A stretch of 64,000 nucleotides of DNA from Puffinus mauretanicus (taxonomy: Eukaryota; Chordata; Aves; Procellariiformes; Procellariidae), in assembly GCA_023333565.1 (NCBI GenBank), contig JAJKFH010002273.1:62001-126000 (forward strand), written 5' to 3'. The translations under genes were made by a program, and so were the position numbers. The notes beneath the pieces are model-generated. The model was not told where the DNA came from. It was given only the letters and a program-made list of their open reading frames with translations, and ran no database searches. Numbering within the stretch: the stretch's first letter is position 1; every line of letters begins with the position of its first letter. Below are positions 46,601 through 59,305 of this stretch, one piece after another.

Positions 46601-49600
46601 CCACAGAGGTCCATTAAATGGGACTTATTTTTCTGTAATATTAATGAATTATGGTAGCTTGATTGATCACATGCTTTACATATTCTGCTGAAAGAAAGTG
46701 TAACTTAGTTCTCACAGTCAAAAGTCTTGCTGATCTTTGTTAATATTCCTGAAAAAGTATGTACATCAGTCCTATCTGTAAATGCACTTTTAGTCATGTT
46801 TTCCCCATGGCCATAGATGGCTTTTTCAGACTTGGGGGGAGGGGAGGAATTCACCCCTTCATCAAATGTTTCATTTAGGATGTTCCTGATGAGACTGTAA
46901 CTCTTTTGCTCATATTGTCTTCTGGTGTATGTAAAACAACTTACCAAATTTTTAATTTTAGAAAACTAATAAAGAAAAATAATCTTTATAGCCTGAGAAA
47001 AATAATCCATCCTTGACTGACTCTTCCAATAGCAGCTATTTTTACTGCAAGAGCAGGAAGTAGTTTAAGATTCTTTATAAGAGATAATGTCCAGAGAAAA
47101 CCTCTCTCCCCATCTTTTAACAACAACAAAAAAAACCCTGTATAGCCAGATCACCACAGTCCCACTGTGAAATAATTTTATCTTGTCCACTTGTTATCAC
47201 CTGAGGTTTTCCACTGATTTCACAGCTGTATTCCTTGTATCTCCTCCCTGCATGATACTTTAAGGTCTGCTCCAATTTATTTATTTAGATTTTATGCACA
47301 GGGATAAGTTACAACTCTTTGATACAAAGCATCTCATTTTCCAGGACACCCCACAGATATTAGCAATTACACTGGAAACAAAAGGTTTTCATCCAAGCCA
47401 ATAATTTGTTTTCCAGTAAAAAATACAAGATCTCACCTCTGAAAAGGGATTTTTTTTGTTGTTGTTGATTCTCTCATAACCGTGAATGACCTGTGAGACT
47501 CATCTGGTCTTTCCACAAATAAAAGAAAGAAAACCCTTCAAGGATAAAATATTATTTATTCTATGAGAAAAAAAATTTAAATTAGAAAAGGAAAGTGTTT
47601 GACTTTATAACACTGCGTGTGTCTGATTTGAATCACTCTCAGCTTGTACTAATACACCCTCTTAAAATGTTATATTGCATAATATCTATGTGGAAAGTAT
47701 AAAAACCTTTCTCACCAGTAAGCAATTGCATATGGTCTGAAAATTAATCCCTCACTACCAGAATACATAAATAGAAAGCCAGATTTGTTAGTAGGCTCCA
47801 GCTGCTTTGTGCTTCTCAGACAGTGCAAAATAACCATAGACCCAGCTTAAATGTTCAGCTAAAGTGGGTTTACAGCTGCTTTCCATTACCAAAGCAGTGG
47901 AAAGCAACCGGAGGGGGCTTGTGAATCTGGCCCATTTTGCAACTTGACGCCACAACCGGTGTTGTACAAAAATACTAATAGCCTAGCTAGGATGCTTCAG
48001 TACTTTCCAATTGCTAACTGCTAGGATACCTTTGTGAGCTGAGAACCTGTGATTACACAGATGTTAGGTAGAAGAATAAAGAGGAGAAGCTTGATAGTAT
48101 TAGTGTCTAATACATTTACAACCTTCCACATAGCGGAACTGTGTGTCCTGGGGAAATTTACACTAATAATACAGTGTAGTTCAGATAATGGTCAAGTTCT
48201 CGCATGAATATGGACAACTGTATTGGATTCTGGGAATTGGGAAGCCTTGTTCATGTTTTGTCGGTGCTGACTTATCCTGATCTGTTTTATGTGTTTTGAA
48301 ATTGACTCAGAATTCACAAGGTCAGTTACTAGCTCACAGCTGACACATGAAAATTTCTTTAACGATTTATTTATTTTTCATATCATACTATGTATGCCTC
48401 TGGTACTTGTAATTCTGTTCCAAGACCAAAAATGGTCTATTTTTGCAGTCCATTTTTCTGCAATCCCAATATTCAGTTACATATTAAAAATAAGGAACAA
48501 AATCCCAGTTGTCTCTATGAACCATCTATAAAGAATGGTAGAAGAAATCTTGACAGATGGAGCATTATTTTTCCCTAGCAGGCAGAAATTACTTTTGGAT
48601 TCCTTTCCAAACCTTCCACAGTAACAACTGATGTAGAGATTATGTAGAGGTGGAGGATATCACCTACAGCAATGTAAATTTGCATAAGAATCAGGGTGTT
48701 TAAGCTAAAAGCATTCCAAGTTGTGATGTTAATGATGTACCAGCAGTCAGGAAATACTTCATGCCAACTGCCCAGCTAAGAAATTGCAGGCAGTCTAGTG
48801 GGGATAGTCTGTATCAAGGTCTTGAGTTCAATACTTGGATCTGCATCTTCTTCTCCCTACTCCTATGGATTAGGCTGCCTCTGTTCAAGGTCAGCTCTCT
48901 TATGATGCTGTGTAACCTTGGATCAGACTTTTGTGAAGAACAGCTAAATTGTGAGAGTTGTGAGAAGCCTCTTCTGGGACCTCCATGCACTGTCTTGTGA
49001 ACTACATTTATGGACCACGGGCAAGAGCCTGAGCTATGTTGCAGTCATGTCTGTATCCAGTTTTCCTGATCTTGATATTCCCTTGCTGACTTGACTTCCT
49101 GGATAGGCAAGGGACCTGCCCAGGACCTGCAGCAGCAGGTGGTAATGGTGGATTGTGGCCAGCCCTGGTTACCAACCCTAGTCCAGCCTGATTTGCCTCA
49201 CTGTGGATTGCAGTATGAGGTCTGGTCAGGGAGTGAGGGCACCATGCTGTCCCACCAGCTCCGCTGCCACCCATTCTGGTGCCCAAGGCTTCATCACCAC
49301 AGCCCCTGCCCCCACTGCTCAGTGATGTCCACAAGGATGTGGAAGGAGTTGACATTATGAAAAACGTTGTGTTGGTTGGACTATCCACTAGAAGTCAAAG
49401 GAGGCAGAACTAAAAAAAAAACTGGTCAAGATATGGTGGTTGGAGCAGCCCACAACTATCGGCCTGTAGCACTCTCTTGTTGTGAGCATAAGGCTATGGC
49501 ATCATTATTCTGGTTTTGATAGCCTAATGTGGCATAGACTACACAACAATGACATGGTTTTGTTTTTACCAACCTAAAGTTCTTCAGTATGTGGTAGCCT

Positions 49601-52600
49601 AATACAGTTGACACAAACTGTTCTTTTGTATTTTTTTCCACAATGGCCTATTATATTTAATGGACAACTGTTGATGATCTTATGGATATTTCTGCATGAC
49701 TTGGTACAGTTTTTGATGAAAGAGGATTAAGCTAAGATGCAAGACCTTGTGCTTGCCTCAGTTTCCACAGTTCAGCTGATGCAGGGAACCTTGACAATCT
49801 GTCATGCCATGAGATATATCAAAGCCTCTAGGAAACAATGAATTCCAGAGTTACTGATAAAGGTACTTTGTGCCTAAACCTCTGTATACATTCAGAATCC
49901 CACTTACATGACAATCTAAGGCTGCTATGAATATTATAACACACCCAATGACTTGGAAGACAGCTTAATTTAAGGGCACAAAAAGAATACATATATTAAA
50001 TGTAGTCACATAGTCTTTTTCATCAGTGGATCTTTCCTATGTATTTTATTGTAGATCCTAAGAGGAGAAAGGATCATAATTTTGCTCAGGGCAAGCTCTT
50101 AAAATACCTCTTTTAACTCTGTTATGTGTAACAAACTATTAGCTACATGTAGTAGGAGATTCATCATCTATTATCCTTATTCAAATTTTTATTCTCAAAA
50201 TTTAGGTGGACATGACATATGATTTGATTTTTTCGTTGTTGGTTAGAGAGCCTGTAACTCAAGGAACTATTTGTCAGCAAGGGAGAGCAACATACCTGAA
50301 TTGCTTAGACTATACTATCCTTTTTCAACTATTTTTCTCTGAGTAAGTACATATTAAATTCTTTAACATAGCCTGAACTGTTAGACTCTTTATATAGGAG
50401 TAATTGGGGTAATTTTAGGGCATCCAGACTTGTGGTCCCTTTTGTTCTTAAATTCTACAAAATGTAAAATTATATTTTCCAAGAGGAATTAATTTATTAA
50501 TAAAGCAGTCGGTGAGTTCCAGTAATCATACAATGATGAATCTACAATAGTAGAGCTAGAACCAGAACAGCCTTGATAGGCTTTTTCTTTTTTTTTTTTT
50601 TCCCCTCCCATGACAATGCTTGTTATTGTCCAATTAAGACAACTTCATCCTGTATGTATCTCTTGCCCAACTCTTTGACCTCTGCTTCAAAAGCAGCCTG
50701 TCAGGATGGAGAATTCATGCCTAAATCATCATTTTAATCAAGCTAATGCATTGTAAAGGATTAATAACTTCACCATTTCTCTGGTACCATTCAACTTACT
50801 GTTATCGATATTTGAGGTTACTGGAAAAAATATGAAACTCCTCCTTAGGGAAAAATGCTTATTTTTACTCATCTCCTTTGAGACAAGACTTGCATATTTT
50901 GTAACCCACCAGCTCTTTCAAGATGTGTTATTCTCTTTGCCCTGGGGGCTTGTTTCTGGAATCATTTACGTCAGTTTTAAAAAGAAGTACATTCAGCGAA
51001 ATGATGTTATTCCACCAGTAAATCAGGTTACCATAAAAATCTGAATCAGTCTGTATTTCATACTTAGTGCTCAGGCTTCACATTTCTTTCATTAGCACTC
51101 CCCTTCCCTTTTCTAGAGAGACCTGCTGTTGATTTACAGTAGTAACCTTCTGTCCTGCACTGGGTTAGCCTTTGAGCTATTACTTTTTCATTTTTAGCCT
51201 TGGGCCAGCTGTTTGTAACCTTTGTCTTGCATCAGTGGTATTCAGCCTCTTGTAGTTTACAGAAATCATGTAGCAATGACCTTATAAGCTTTCTGTACCT
51301 TTCTCTTTCTTGAGCGTTCAAATTCGCATCTAGCATGGCAGTGTATTGTTCAGATACTTGCTTGGCTCTCTGTTTTCAACAAGCACAAGTTCTGCTTCAG
51401 CAGTCTCTGGCCTCTTTCACTCTGGTTTCTAAAATGTGCTTTAGAACACATTACTGAGGTAGCGCTCTCAAATCATTTGTTTGCAGGCTATGCTTATCCT
51501 ATTTTTATATTGAAATGTTACAGCCTTTATAAGAAACTGTCACTGGTATTCAAGGAGATTTTTACCCTCTCCTTGTTTTGGGTCTTCTGTGGTCTTTTTC
51601 AAGCAGGGGAAAGGTGAAAGTTTTTATAATTTTTTTTTAAAAAAAAAAGTAAATAAATCCAGTCTTAATAAATTCAGTCCAGAAGAAAGCAACAACAAAT
51701 TGGCTTTGTTTTCATCCACACTATTTTATACATATTCTCTTTCACAACTTTTGCTATCATTCTGTTATCTTCAGATTGTATCTATCTGGTACAGATTTCT
51801 CTTTTTCTAACTGGTGATAAATTGATTTAAATATCAGAGAAATGCTCAGCACCTGTTGGACTGACAACATATGCTCCTATCTTACTGATAAATGTTAGAG
51901 AAATAAGATTCTTTGAAACAGTACACACAGAGTTGATCTATAGAGGAAGGCCATGAAGGTGAAAACATATTGCCTGGTATGCACAAGTATAAGGACTTGC
52001 TCATTTTGTCCAGGAAATCTGTCAGGGATCCATCACACTGCTAGCAGGACTGTAAATTATAAACAGCATATTAAGGCTGGAAGATGACAACAGGATGCAT
52101 GCACCCTCTTGGCTTTACCACTTTCTCAAATTTAGAGCTCTGTGGTAAAGAATAAAAATAAAAGAAAAAAAGTAAGGCAATGAGTTCTTTTAGCATAGGT
52201 GTTACATAAACAATTCATGTTCAAAATTAGTTTAAAGTTTTTAATTTTATCTCTATAAAATTATAAACCAAATTATATTAGATGCTTTGTAAACAAATCT
52301 TTGGAGTTCCCTCTGTCTTAATAAATCTACTTTGAAGTTATTTGTTGCTATTGAAATTCATGTGGTTTTCTTCTGTTTCTGTTGGGCTTTTTGAAAGATG
52401 ACCTGGACGTAACCTCAGATCTTAGAATTTTACTTTTTTTTCTTAGTTGAGAATTTTACCTTTATTCTAAAATTCTAGAACTATGGAGAAGCTTTTGAAT
52501 AAATTGTTGTGTCTCATGATTGCAGTTGAGCTGCAGATTTCAGGAAGATATCTTAATGTATTTTCTTTAACTGTTACACAAAGCCTACTGACCTTTTGCT

Positions 52601-52837
52601 TCATAGTGGAAAATTGGAAGGGAGAGAGGACATAATTTTTTGTTATTGCTTTGAATAGTTGATATTGTGAAATTAAAGACTGGAATTTGCTTTGATTCTT
52701 CTTGTATGACATTCTTATTAATGTTTCTTGGTTTATTTTTCCTCAATTGTCATTCTTTGGAAAAGGTCCTTTTGAATATTTATTGCCTGGTTTATGGGCT
52801 TTTTCAGTTAAAAAAAAAAAAAAGCCACAGGATATAT
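40026..52837. other. 12.8 kb AT-rich background, no gene recognised
   Basis: Simple sequence includes a T25 run with a pyrimidine tract (40656-40703), a (TA)n block (42351-42395), C/A-rich sequence (43165-43225), T-rich sequence (43449-43475), an alternating purine-pyrimidine tract (44205-44250), an A26 run (45549-45574), T-runs near 50587 and A-runs at 51640 and 52808-52823. A G+C-richer island lies at 49090-49345. No exon, RNA gene or transposon is supported. Confidence 0.5.
49090..49345. other. GC-richer segment of unknown origin
   Basis: A ~255-bp stretch is clearly richer in G+C than its surroundings, with open frames on both strands (forward 49091-49360, reverse 49008-49388). I do not recognise a protein. 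It may be an old transposon or LTR fragment, or an ancient retrocopy. Its edges are approximate. Confidence 0.35.
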
Positions 52838-55004
52838 ATGGTCGGAAGCCGTCTTGGGCTTAGCGACCATGAAATGATAGAATTCTCGATTCTTGGTGAA
52901 GTAAGGAGGGTGGTCAGCAAAAACCACTATCATGGACTTCCAGAGGGCAGACTTTGGCCTGCTCAGGACGCTGGTTGAGAGAGTCCCTTGGGAGACAGTC
53001 CTGAAAGGCAAAGGAGTCCAGGAAGGCTGGATGTTTTTCAAGAAGGAAGTCTTAAAGGTGTAGGAGCAGGCTGTCCCCATGTGCCGTAAGAAGAACGGGC
53101 GGGGAAGACAAGTGGCCTGGCTGAACAAGGAGCTTTTGCTGGGACTCAGGAAAAAAAGGAGAATTTACCACTTGTGGAAGAAGATGGGCAGCAACTCAAG
53201 AAGAGTACAGGGATCTTGTTAGGTCGTGCAGAGAGAAAATTAGAAGGCAAATGCCCAGCTAGAACTCAATCTGGCCACTGTCGTAAGAGATAATAAAAAA
53301 TGTTTTTACAAATATATTAATGACAAAAAGAGAGCCAAGGAGAATCTCCGTCCTTTATTGGATGGGGGGGGGGGGGAAACATTGCCACCAAAGACAAGGA
53401 TAAGGCTGAGGTACTTACGCCTTCTTTGGCTCAGTCTTTAATAATCAGACCTGTTATCCTCAGGGTATTCAGCCCCATGAGCAGGAAGACAGGGACAGCG
53501 AGCAGGATAAACCCCCCATAATCCAAGAGGAAGCAGTTAACGACCTGCTACGCCACTCACAAGTCTATGGGGCCAGATGGGATCCACCCAAGGGTACTGA
53601 GGGAGCTGGCGGAGGACCTTGCCAAGCCACTCTCCATCATTTGTCAGCAGTCCTGGTTAACAGGGGAGGTCCTGGATGACTGGAGGCTTGCCCATCTACA
53701 AGAAGGTCCGGAAGGAGGATCTGGAGAACTACAGGCCTGTCAGCCTGACCTCGGTGCCGGGGAAGATTATGGAGTGGTTCATCTTGAGGGCATTCACATG
53801 TGCAGGACAACCAAGGGATCAGGCCCAGCCAGCACAGGTTCATGAAAGGCAGGTCCTGCTTGACTAACCTGATCTCCTTCTATGACCAGGTGACCTGCCT
53901 AGTGGATGAGGGAAAGGCTGTGGATGTGATCTACCTGGATTTTAGTAAAGCCTTTGACATTGTCTCCCACACATTCTCCTAGAGAAGCTGGCAGCTCACG
54001 GCTTAGACAGGTACACTCTTTGCTAGGTAAAAAAAATGACTGGATGGCCGGGCCCAGAGAGTTGTGGTGAATGGAGTTAAATCCAGTTGGCGGCCGGTCA
54101 CAAGCGGTGTTCCCCAGGGCTCAGTTTTGGGGACGGTCTTGTTCAGTATCTTTATCAACGATCTGGACGAGGGGATTGAGTGCTCCCTCAGTAAGTTTGC
54201 AGATGACACCATCTGTTGGACAGGAGTGTTGATGTGCTCAAGGGTAGGAAGGCTCTGCAGAGGGACCTGGACAGGCTGGATCAATGGGCTGAGGCCAACT
54301 GTATGAGATTCAACAAGGCCAAGTGTCAGGCCCTGCAATTCAGTCACAATAACCCCATGCAATGCTATAGGCTTGGGGAAGAGTGGCTGGAAAGCTGCCC
54401 AGAGGAAAAAGACCTGGGGGTGCTGATTGACAGCCGGCTGAACATGAGCTGGCAGTGTGCCCAGGTGGCCAAGAAGGCCAACAGCATCCTGGCCTATATC
54501 AGAAATAGTGTGGCCAGCAGGCGTAGGGAAGTGATGGTGCCCCTGTACTCGGCACTGGTGAGGCTACACCTTGAATACTGTGTTCAGTTCTGGGCCCCTC
54601 ACTACAAGAAGGACATGGAGGTGCTGGATCGTGTCCAGAGAAGGGCAACAAAGCTGGTGGAAGGTCTGGAGCACAAGTTTTATGAGGAGTGGCTGAGGGA
54701 ACTGGGACTGTTTAGTCTGGAGAAGAGGTGGCTGAGGGGAGACTTTATCGCGTTCTACAACTACCTGAAAGGAGGTTGTAGTGAGGTGGGTGTTGGTCTC
54801 TTCTCCCAAGTAACTAGCGATAGGACGAGAGGAAATGGCCTCAAGTTGCGCCAAGGGAGGTTTAGATTGGACATTAGGAAAAATTTCTTTACTGAAAAGG
54901 TGGTCAGGCCTTGGAACAGGCTGCCCAGGGAAGTGGTTGAGTCACCATCCTCCCTGGAAGTATTTAAAAGACCTGTAGATGTGGCGCTTAGGGACATGGT
55001 TTAG
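52838..55004 (+). pseudogene. CR1 ORF2 fragment, frameshifted
   Basis: Pieces of ORF2 lie in shifting frames: the endonuclease end ([16 protein letters not shown], about 52850-52910); the linker; RT blocks [19 protein letters not shown] (53567 onward) and [15 protein letters not shown] with [13 protein letters not shown] (53800-53982); and [17 protein letters not shown] with SKFADDT (54064-54220). The C-terminal region is open for 262 codons (54216-55004). Motif C is the normal FADD here. At the position of the 9.6-kb copy's stop, this copy reads DQW. No single frame spans the domain, so no protein is expected. Confidence 0.9.
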
Positions 55005-55084
55005 TGGGTATGGTGGTGTTGGGTTGACGGTTGCACTCGATGATCTTAGAGGACTTTTCCAATATTAATGATTCTATGATTTTA
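52838..55084 (+). mobile_element. 5'-truncated CR1 LINE (2.2 kb)
   Basis: This CR1 begins abruptly within the endonuclease domain, at the position matching about 11813 of the full-length copy. It starts just after an A-rich run (52808-52823) and ends with the tail ATTCTATGATTTTAT. It retains most of ORF2 and the 3' UTR but carries several indels and a G13-type run near 53366-53378. It is younger than the 39.4-kb copy and less intact than the 9.6-kb copy. Confidence 0.93.
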
Positions 55085-58000
55085 TATTTAGTTGTACTCA
55101 AACAATTGGATTCAAATGATTAATAATTTAAGTATTTCCAGTGTGGAGGACTAAATCAGCAATATCCATGGATCTGAATTTCAGGGTATAGTGAAATGTA
55201 TACAGAATAAATCAACAGTCTGTGGCAGAAGGCTTGAAGTAATTCCTGGTTAAGCTATGGCTTTTCAAACTAAGCTTCAAGAGTTGGGGTAGCAAACCAA
55301 AGACCCTGTGAAATTTCTGTGGAAAAAAAAGAAACACACCATAAATATGCATCAAATGTGTATATTTATATAGTTAGTCTAATTAGAAATCTTTGCAAAC
55401 TCCACAAATGGCTATTATTAGGCCAATTACAATGACACACATACCTGTAGCATTCTTGGGAATGAACGGATGTTTTCCACGTACTTACCCAGCCTATGCT
55501 CCTTTTGTGTCTTAAGATCATTGTTGCTAGTCTCCCTCAAAATAAGTGGGGGAGGATTATGGTAAATCACCAGCATCCTGAGTCCTTCACCAGGACGATT
55601 ATGGTGTTGAGGATGAAAATATACTTACTACTCATTCTAGGGTCTACTGGGAGATCTTTTATGTTTCTCCACAGCTATATACTTTGCTTTTTCTTTGTTG
55701 GTCTGCAGTTCCACAAATACACAAAATTTGCCCTATATGTTATACTTTACATATATTAGATGTATGTTCTTTAATATCCCTAAAACTGGTTTTGCCCATC
55801 TTCCTTTAATCACCAATAATTGACCAGTGAAGAACCTGTCCAGCCTAGGGTGTCTGGTTTCATCATGTGCTGGTAATTTCAGGACCTTTACAATTATCTA
55901 ATACTGCACTTCTCTGTTCTGCATTTTTATTCTAGGGTCATAGTTCACTCTACACAGGAAGACTGCTTATTATTACTATCTGTTACGTATCAAAATTACT
56001 GTAACAGTAGGCTTTATACAACACAATTGCTCAAAGCTAAGATAAAACTTAAACTAATTAGGTAATATTCACCTGGTCATTAAACAATTGCCATCACAGC
56101 TAAACAAGTTAAAACAAACGCCACAGGCAAGTCAAGCCAAGTGAAGCCTGACAAGTCTGAGACCTTGCAGAGTTAATGCAGACCCTGAATCCTACTGCTA
56201 ACAGTAATAACACTATATTTACGGGACTTTCAGGCTATAACGAAGTGTGGAAAGAAATGGGTGTGCTGTTAGTAATAAGAAAGTTCAGAGGTAGAATCTT
56301 ACATATAGTCTTGTCTGCAACTCTTTGGATGCAAGGAAGGTGCAATACATCATTCAAACTGATAAGGATTTACACATGCTTTACTACTCAATGTGGATTC
56401 TTCATCTTACAATAGGGATGCTTTTCTGTCTGAAGAAAATACGTAAGATGCCAAAAAAAAAAAAATCTAATAAGTAGGGTGTAATGTTGAACTAAAACAT
56501 TTTTGTGAACTGACTTGTTTAAATTGATTTAGTCTCTCAAAAACTTTTTTAAGTTTAAACTGTATTTTTGCTATTATTTATCTTAGAATTTACTATCATT
56601 TACTTCAGGAAAAAAGTCACTTCTATACAGAGAAAATTGTTTTAATAACTTGTGACAATATTTGTTCAACATATTCTTTTTTCTGAATATTTAGAAAATC
56701 TCAAAGAATTGGATTGCCACAGAAAGAACATTCATATGGCAGTAGAGCTGCTATACAATATTGGCTTCATGTTTGGTTTGGGTTTTTTTCCAAATCAAAA
56801 GAAGTGTGTGTAATAAGAGGTTTCCCATTTTCCTTGTTCCAACTACTAGAGAGTTTCAAAAATGAAAGTTTCTGTTGTTCATGCAGCAATTACCTCCCAT
56901 AGTCTTTAATTATATGATATAACACTGATTCTTGTATAACATAGTTTAATAGATATGTATTTGATTATTTTCCTCTATGTGGCATAAGTATCGTGCTATC
57001 TCACACTTAAAAGAATTAAACGTGCTAATGATCAGGGAGTGGCACGTCTATGGAAACAATATTGTAAACAGAATATATCTGATACATGATGAAATAGGTG
57101 AGATCCTTTTCTATTCTTTTTGAGATACTAATAGAATTTTGAAATCTATATAGATTAGAAATTAATTAGTGTAAGAAGTGTCATCATGCTAAAGAAAATT
57201 CTGTGACTGCATAAAAATCATGTGCAATACATAAAACCTACTGTAGGAGAAATAATCAGTGTTAGTAAACTTTAAATCAATGTCCTTGGATTATCATATC
57301 AATGAAAGTCCGATATCCTATAGAAGTTTGATTCTGTCCATGTGAAAGGTTTTGAAGTTTGTTATTGAGTTTGTAAAGCTTACAGTTTCCCTTACGAGTA
57401 GTAAGCCACCTGAACAAAACTGTAAGGGCAGATTTACTGATAAGGTAGGATATCTGGATCTTATAACTTCTAGGGCCATGTTGCCACAGCTGTGATAACC
57501 AGTACTTGGGGTGGGAGCTCAGGAGGTGATGTGTAGGTATAGAGGAGCTGCCTGCTGAGCAGACACAGCTAGTGTCATTCCTCCTGGAGGAAACAGCAGC
57601 AGCAGGAAGAAAAATTTGCTGAAAGTTGGTTTGTTTTATTAGCAAATTAACTACAGTTTTATGGGCTAGCTTTTTTGAAGCACATTAAGCCACACCCAGC
57701 GCAAGACCATAGTTTTCCTGTTAGTTGTGCCTGGTATGATTGAACAGACCTGTTCTCCCTTCCCTCACCTGAGGAGAGAAGAGCCTCATGGTGGTGCCAC
57801 CTACTGCATCTGCCTCAGAGGTGCATCCAGGCCCTTAGTATTCACATGAAAAGAAAGAATGCCTAGAGAAAGTGAGGGAGCTAGCAAGTGCTTTTTTAGT
57901 GAGTTTGGAAACATGAAGATCTTTCTCCTCATGCAGCATTATAGTGCCAACGAATGTTAATTAACCTTGAAGGGGTATTAGCTAAGGGTGTGATCTTCTA

Positions 58001-58794
58001 TTTTAGTTTAGAGAGAAGAAACAGCCCATTTCTGTAATAATTAGAATAGTTAAGCTGCTTCTAAATTTGGGTCTACAAATAAAGTACCTATTGGATTGTT
58101 TTTAAAAGATAGTTTGCGTACAGATTTTTAATTAGTAAAATGCTGAAGTGGCTGTCTTCTAAAACACCTGCATTACCTATACATGCTTATGTTTTCTTTC
58201 TTTCTGATAGACACCCTTGGATGTGCAGTCAGACATATGCAAGTTTTGTATCTACGGGACTTAATTTGTTGGATACCCAAAGGGCAGGTGGTTTAAAAAT
58301 GTTTTTTCATCCCAGTAGAGTAGATTTTACTAGGAACAATGATTGCTAAATTTTTTCACTGCATATGAAAATGCAACAGGAATCAAATATTTACTAATTA
58401 TGCCCTACGCTAGCACCCAATTTCTTAGGTAACCTGGATTTCTAAATCACATCAAAACCTAATAGAACTCAGGACACCTTAAAAATGAAAGGACTGTATA
58501 AGTCAGTGTTAACAGGGAGAATCTAGTTAAATCAGACATGTTCTGTGGGCATATTTTATCTTTGTCATTGGAAACAGTAAAAAGATGATTGTAAAAGAAC
58601 ATTTGGGGAATGAAGAATTTTTCTGCCTCAAGAGCAGAGCTTTCATTATGTTGCTCTAGGTGGGAGAAATCTAAATGGAGATCCCATTGCAGACTTTATC
58701 TTTATGAGGACTGGATCAAAGGGAAATTAATCTGTTACATAAGAATCATGAGAAACTACTTGATCAAAGGATCAGTACTCAGGCCTCATCTAGT
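55085..58794. other. Background, no gene recognised
   Basis: AT-rich sequence with short homopolymers (for example the A-run at 56452-56464). The reverse 122-codon frame at 57277-57645 has no recognisable domain. Nothing else is supported. Confidence 0.5.
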
Positions 58795-59305
58795 CAAGTT
58801 TTGAATACCTTTAAAGGCAGTAATTCCAAGCTCTCTGTGTAGAAATTCCAGCATTTGACCTCCTTCATTGTGAAAAACATTTATCAAATAGCCAATTGAA
58901 CTTATCCTGATGAAGACCTGGTTTATTACCTCTCATTCTGCTCCTGTGTACATCTGAGAAGAGTCTGGCTTCAGCTACTTCATGGGACAGTGTAAAGACA
59001 AGGGAGATGACAAGATCATCTTCCCTGAGCTTTCTCTTCATAATGCTGAACTAACCCAGATTCCTCAACCACTCCTTATGTATCATGTTCTCCAGGCCCA
59101 GCCATCTTGGTGGCTCTCCACGAGACTCGCTCCAGTCTGTTTCTATGCCTGTCATCTTACCAGAGAGCCCAAAACTGGTCACAGTACTTCAGATGGGGCC
59201 TCCCAAGTGCTCAAGAGAGGGGAAGGATCACTTTCATAGACCTGCTGGCTACACTTTTGCTAATGCGGCCCAAGGTGCTCTTGGCTGTCTTTAGTTGCGG
59301 TTTTA
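58795..59305 (-). mobile_element. Old CR1 LINE fragment, reverse strand
   Basis: Read on the minus strand, this matches the CR1 ORF2 C-terminal region. Phrases equivalent to the young copies include GCCCAAAACTGGTCACAGTA, the CTCCAGGCCCAG block, and a run through the region coding for the loop before the 3' UTR. Divergence is high and no frame is intact. The tail with the TTCTATG motif is missing, so it is an internal or decayed 3' piece. Confidence 0.78.
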
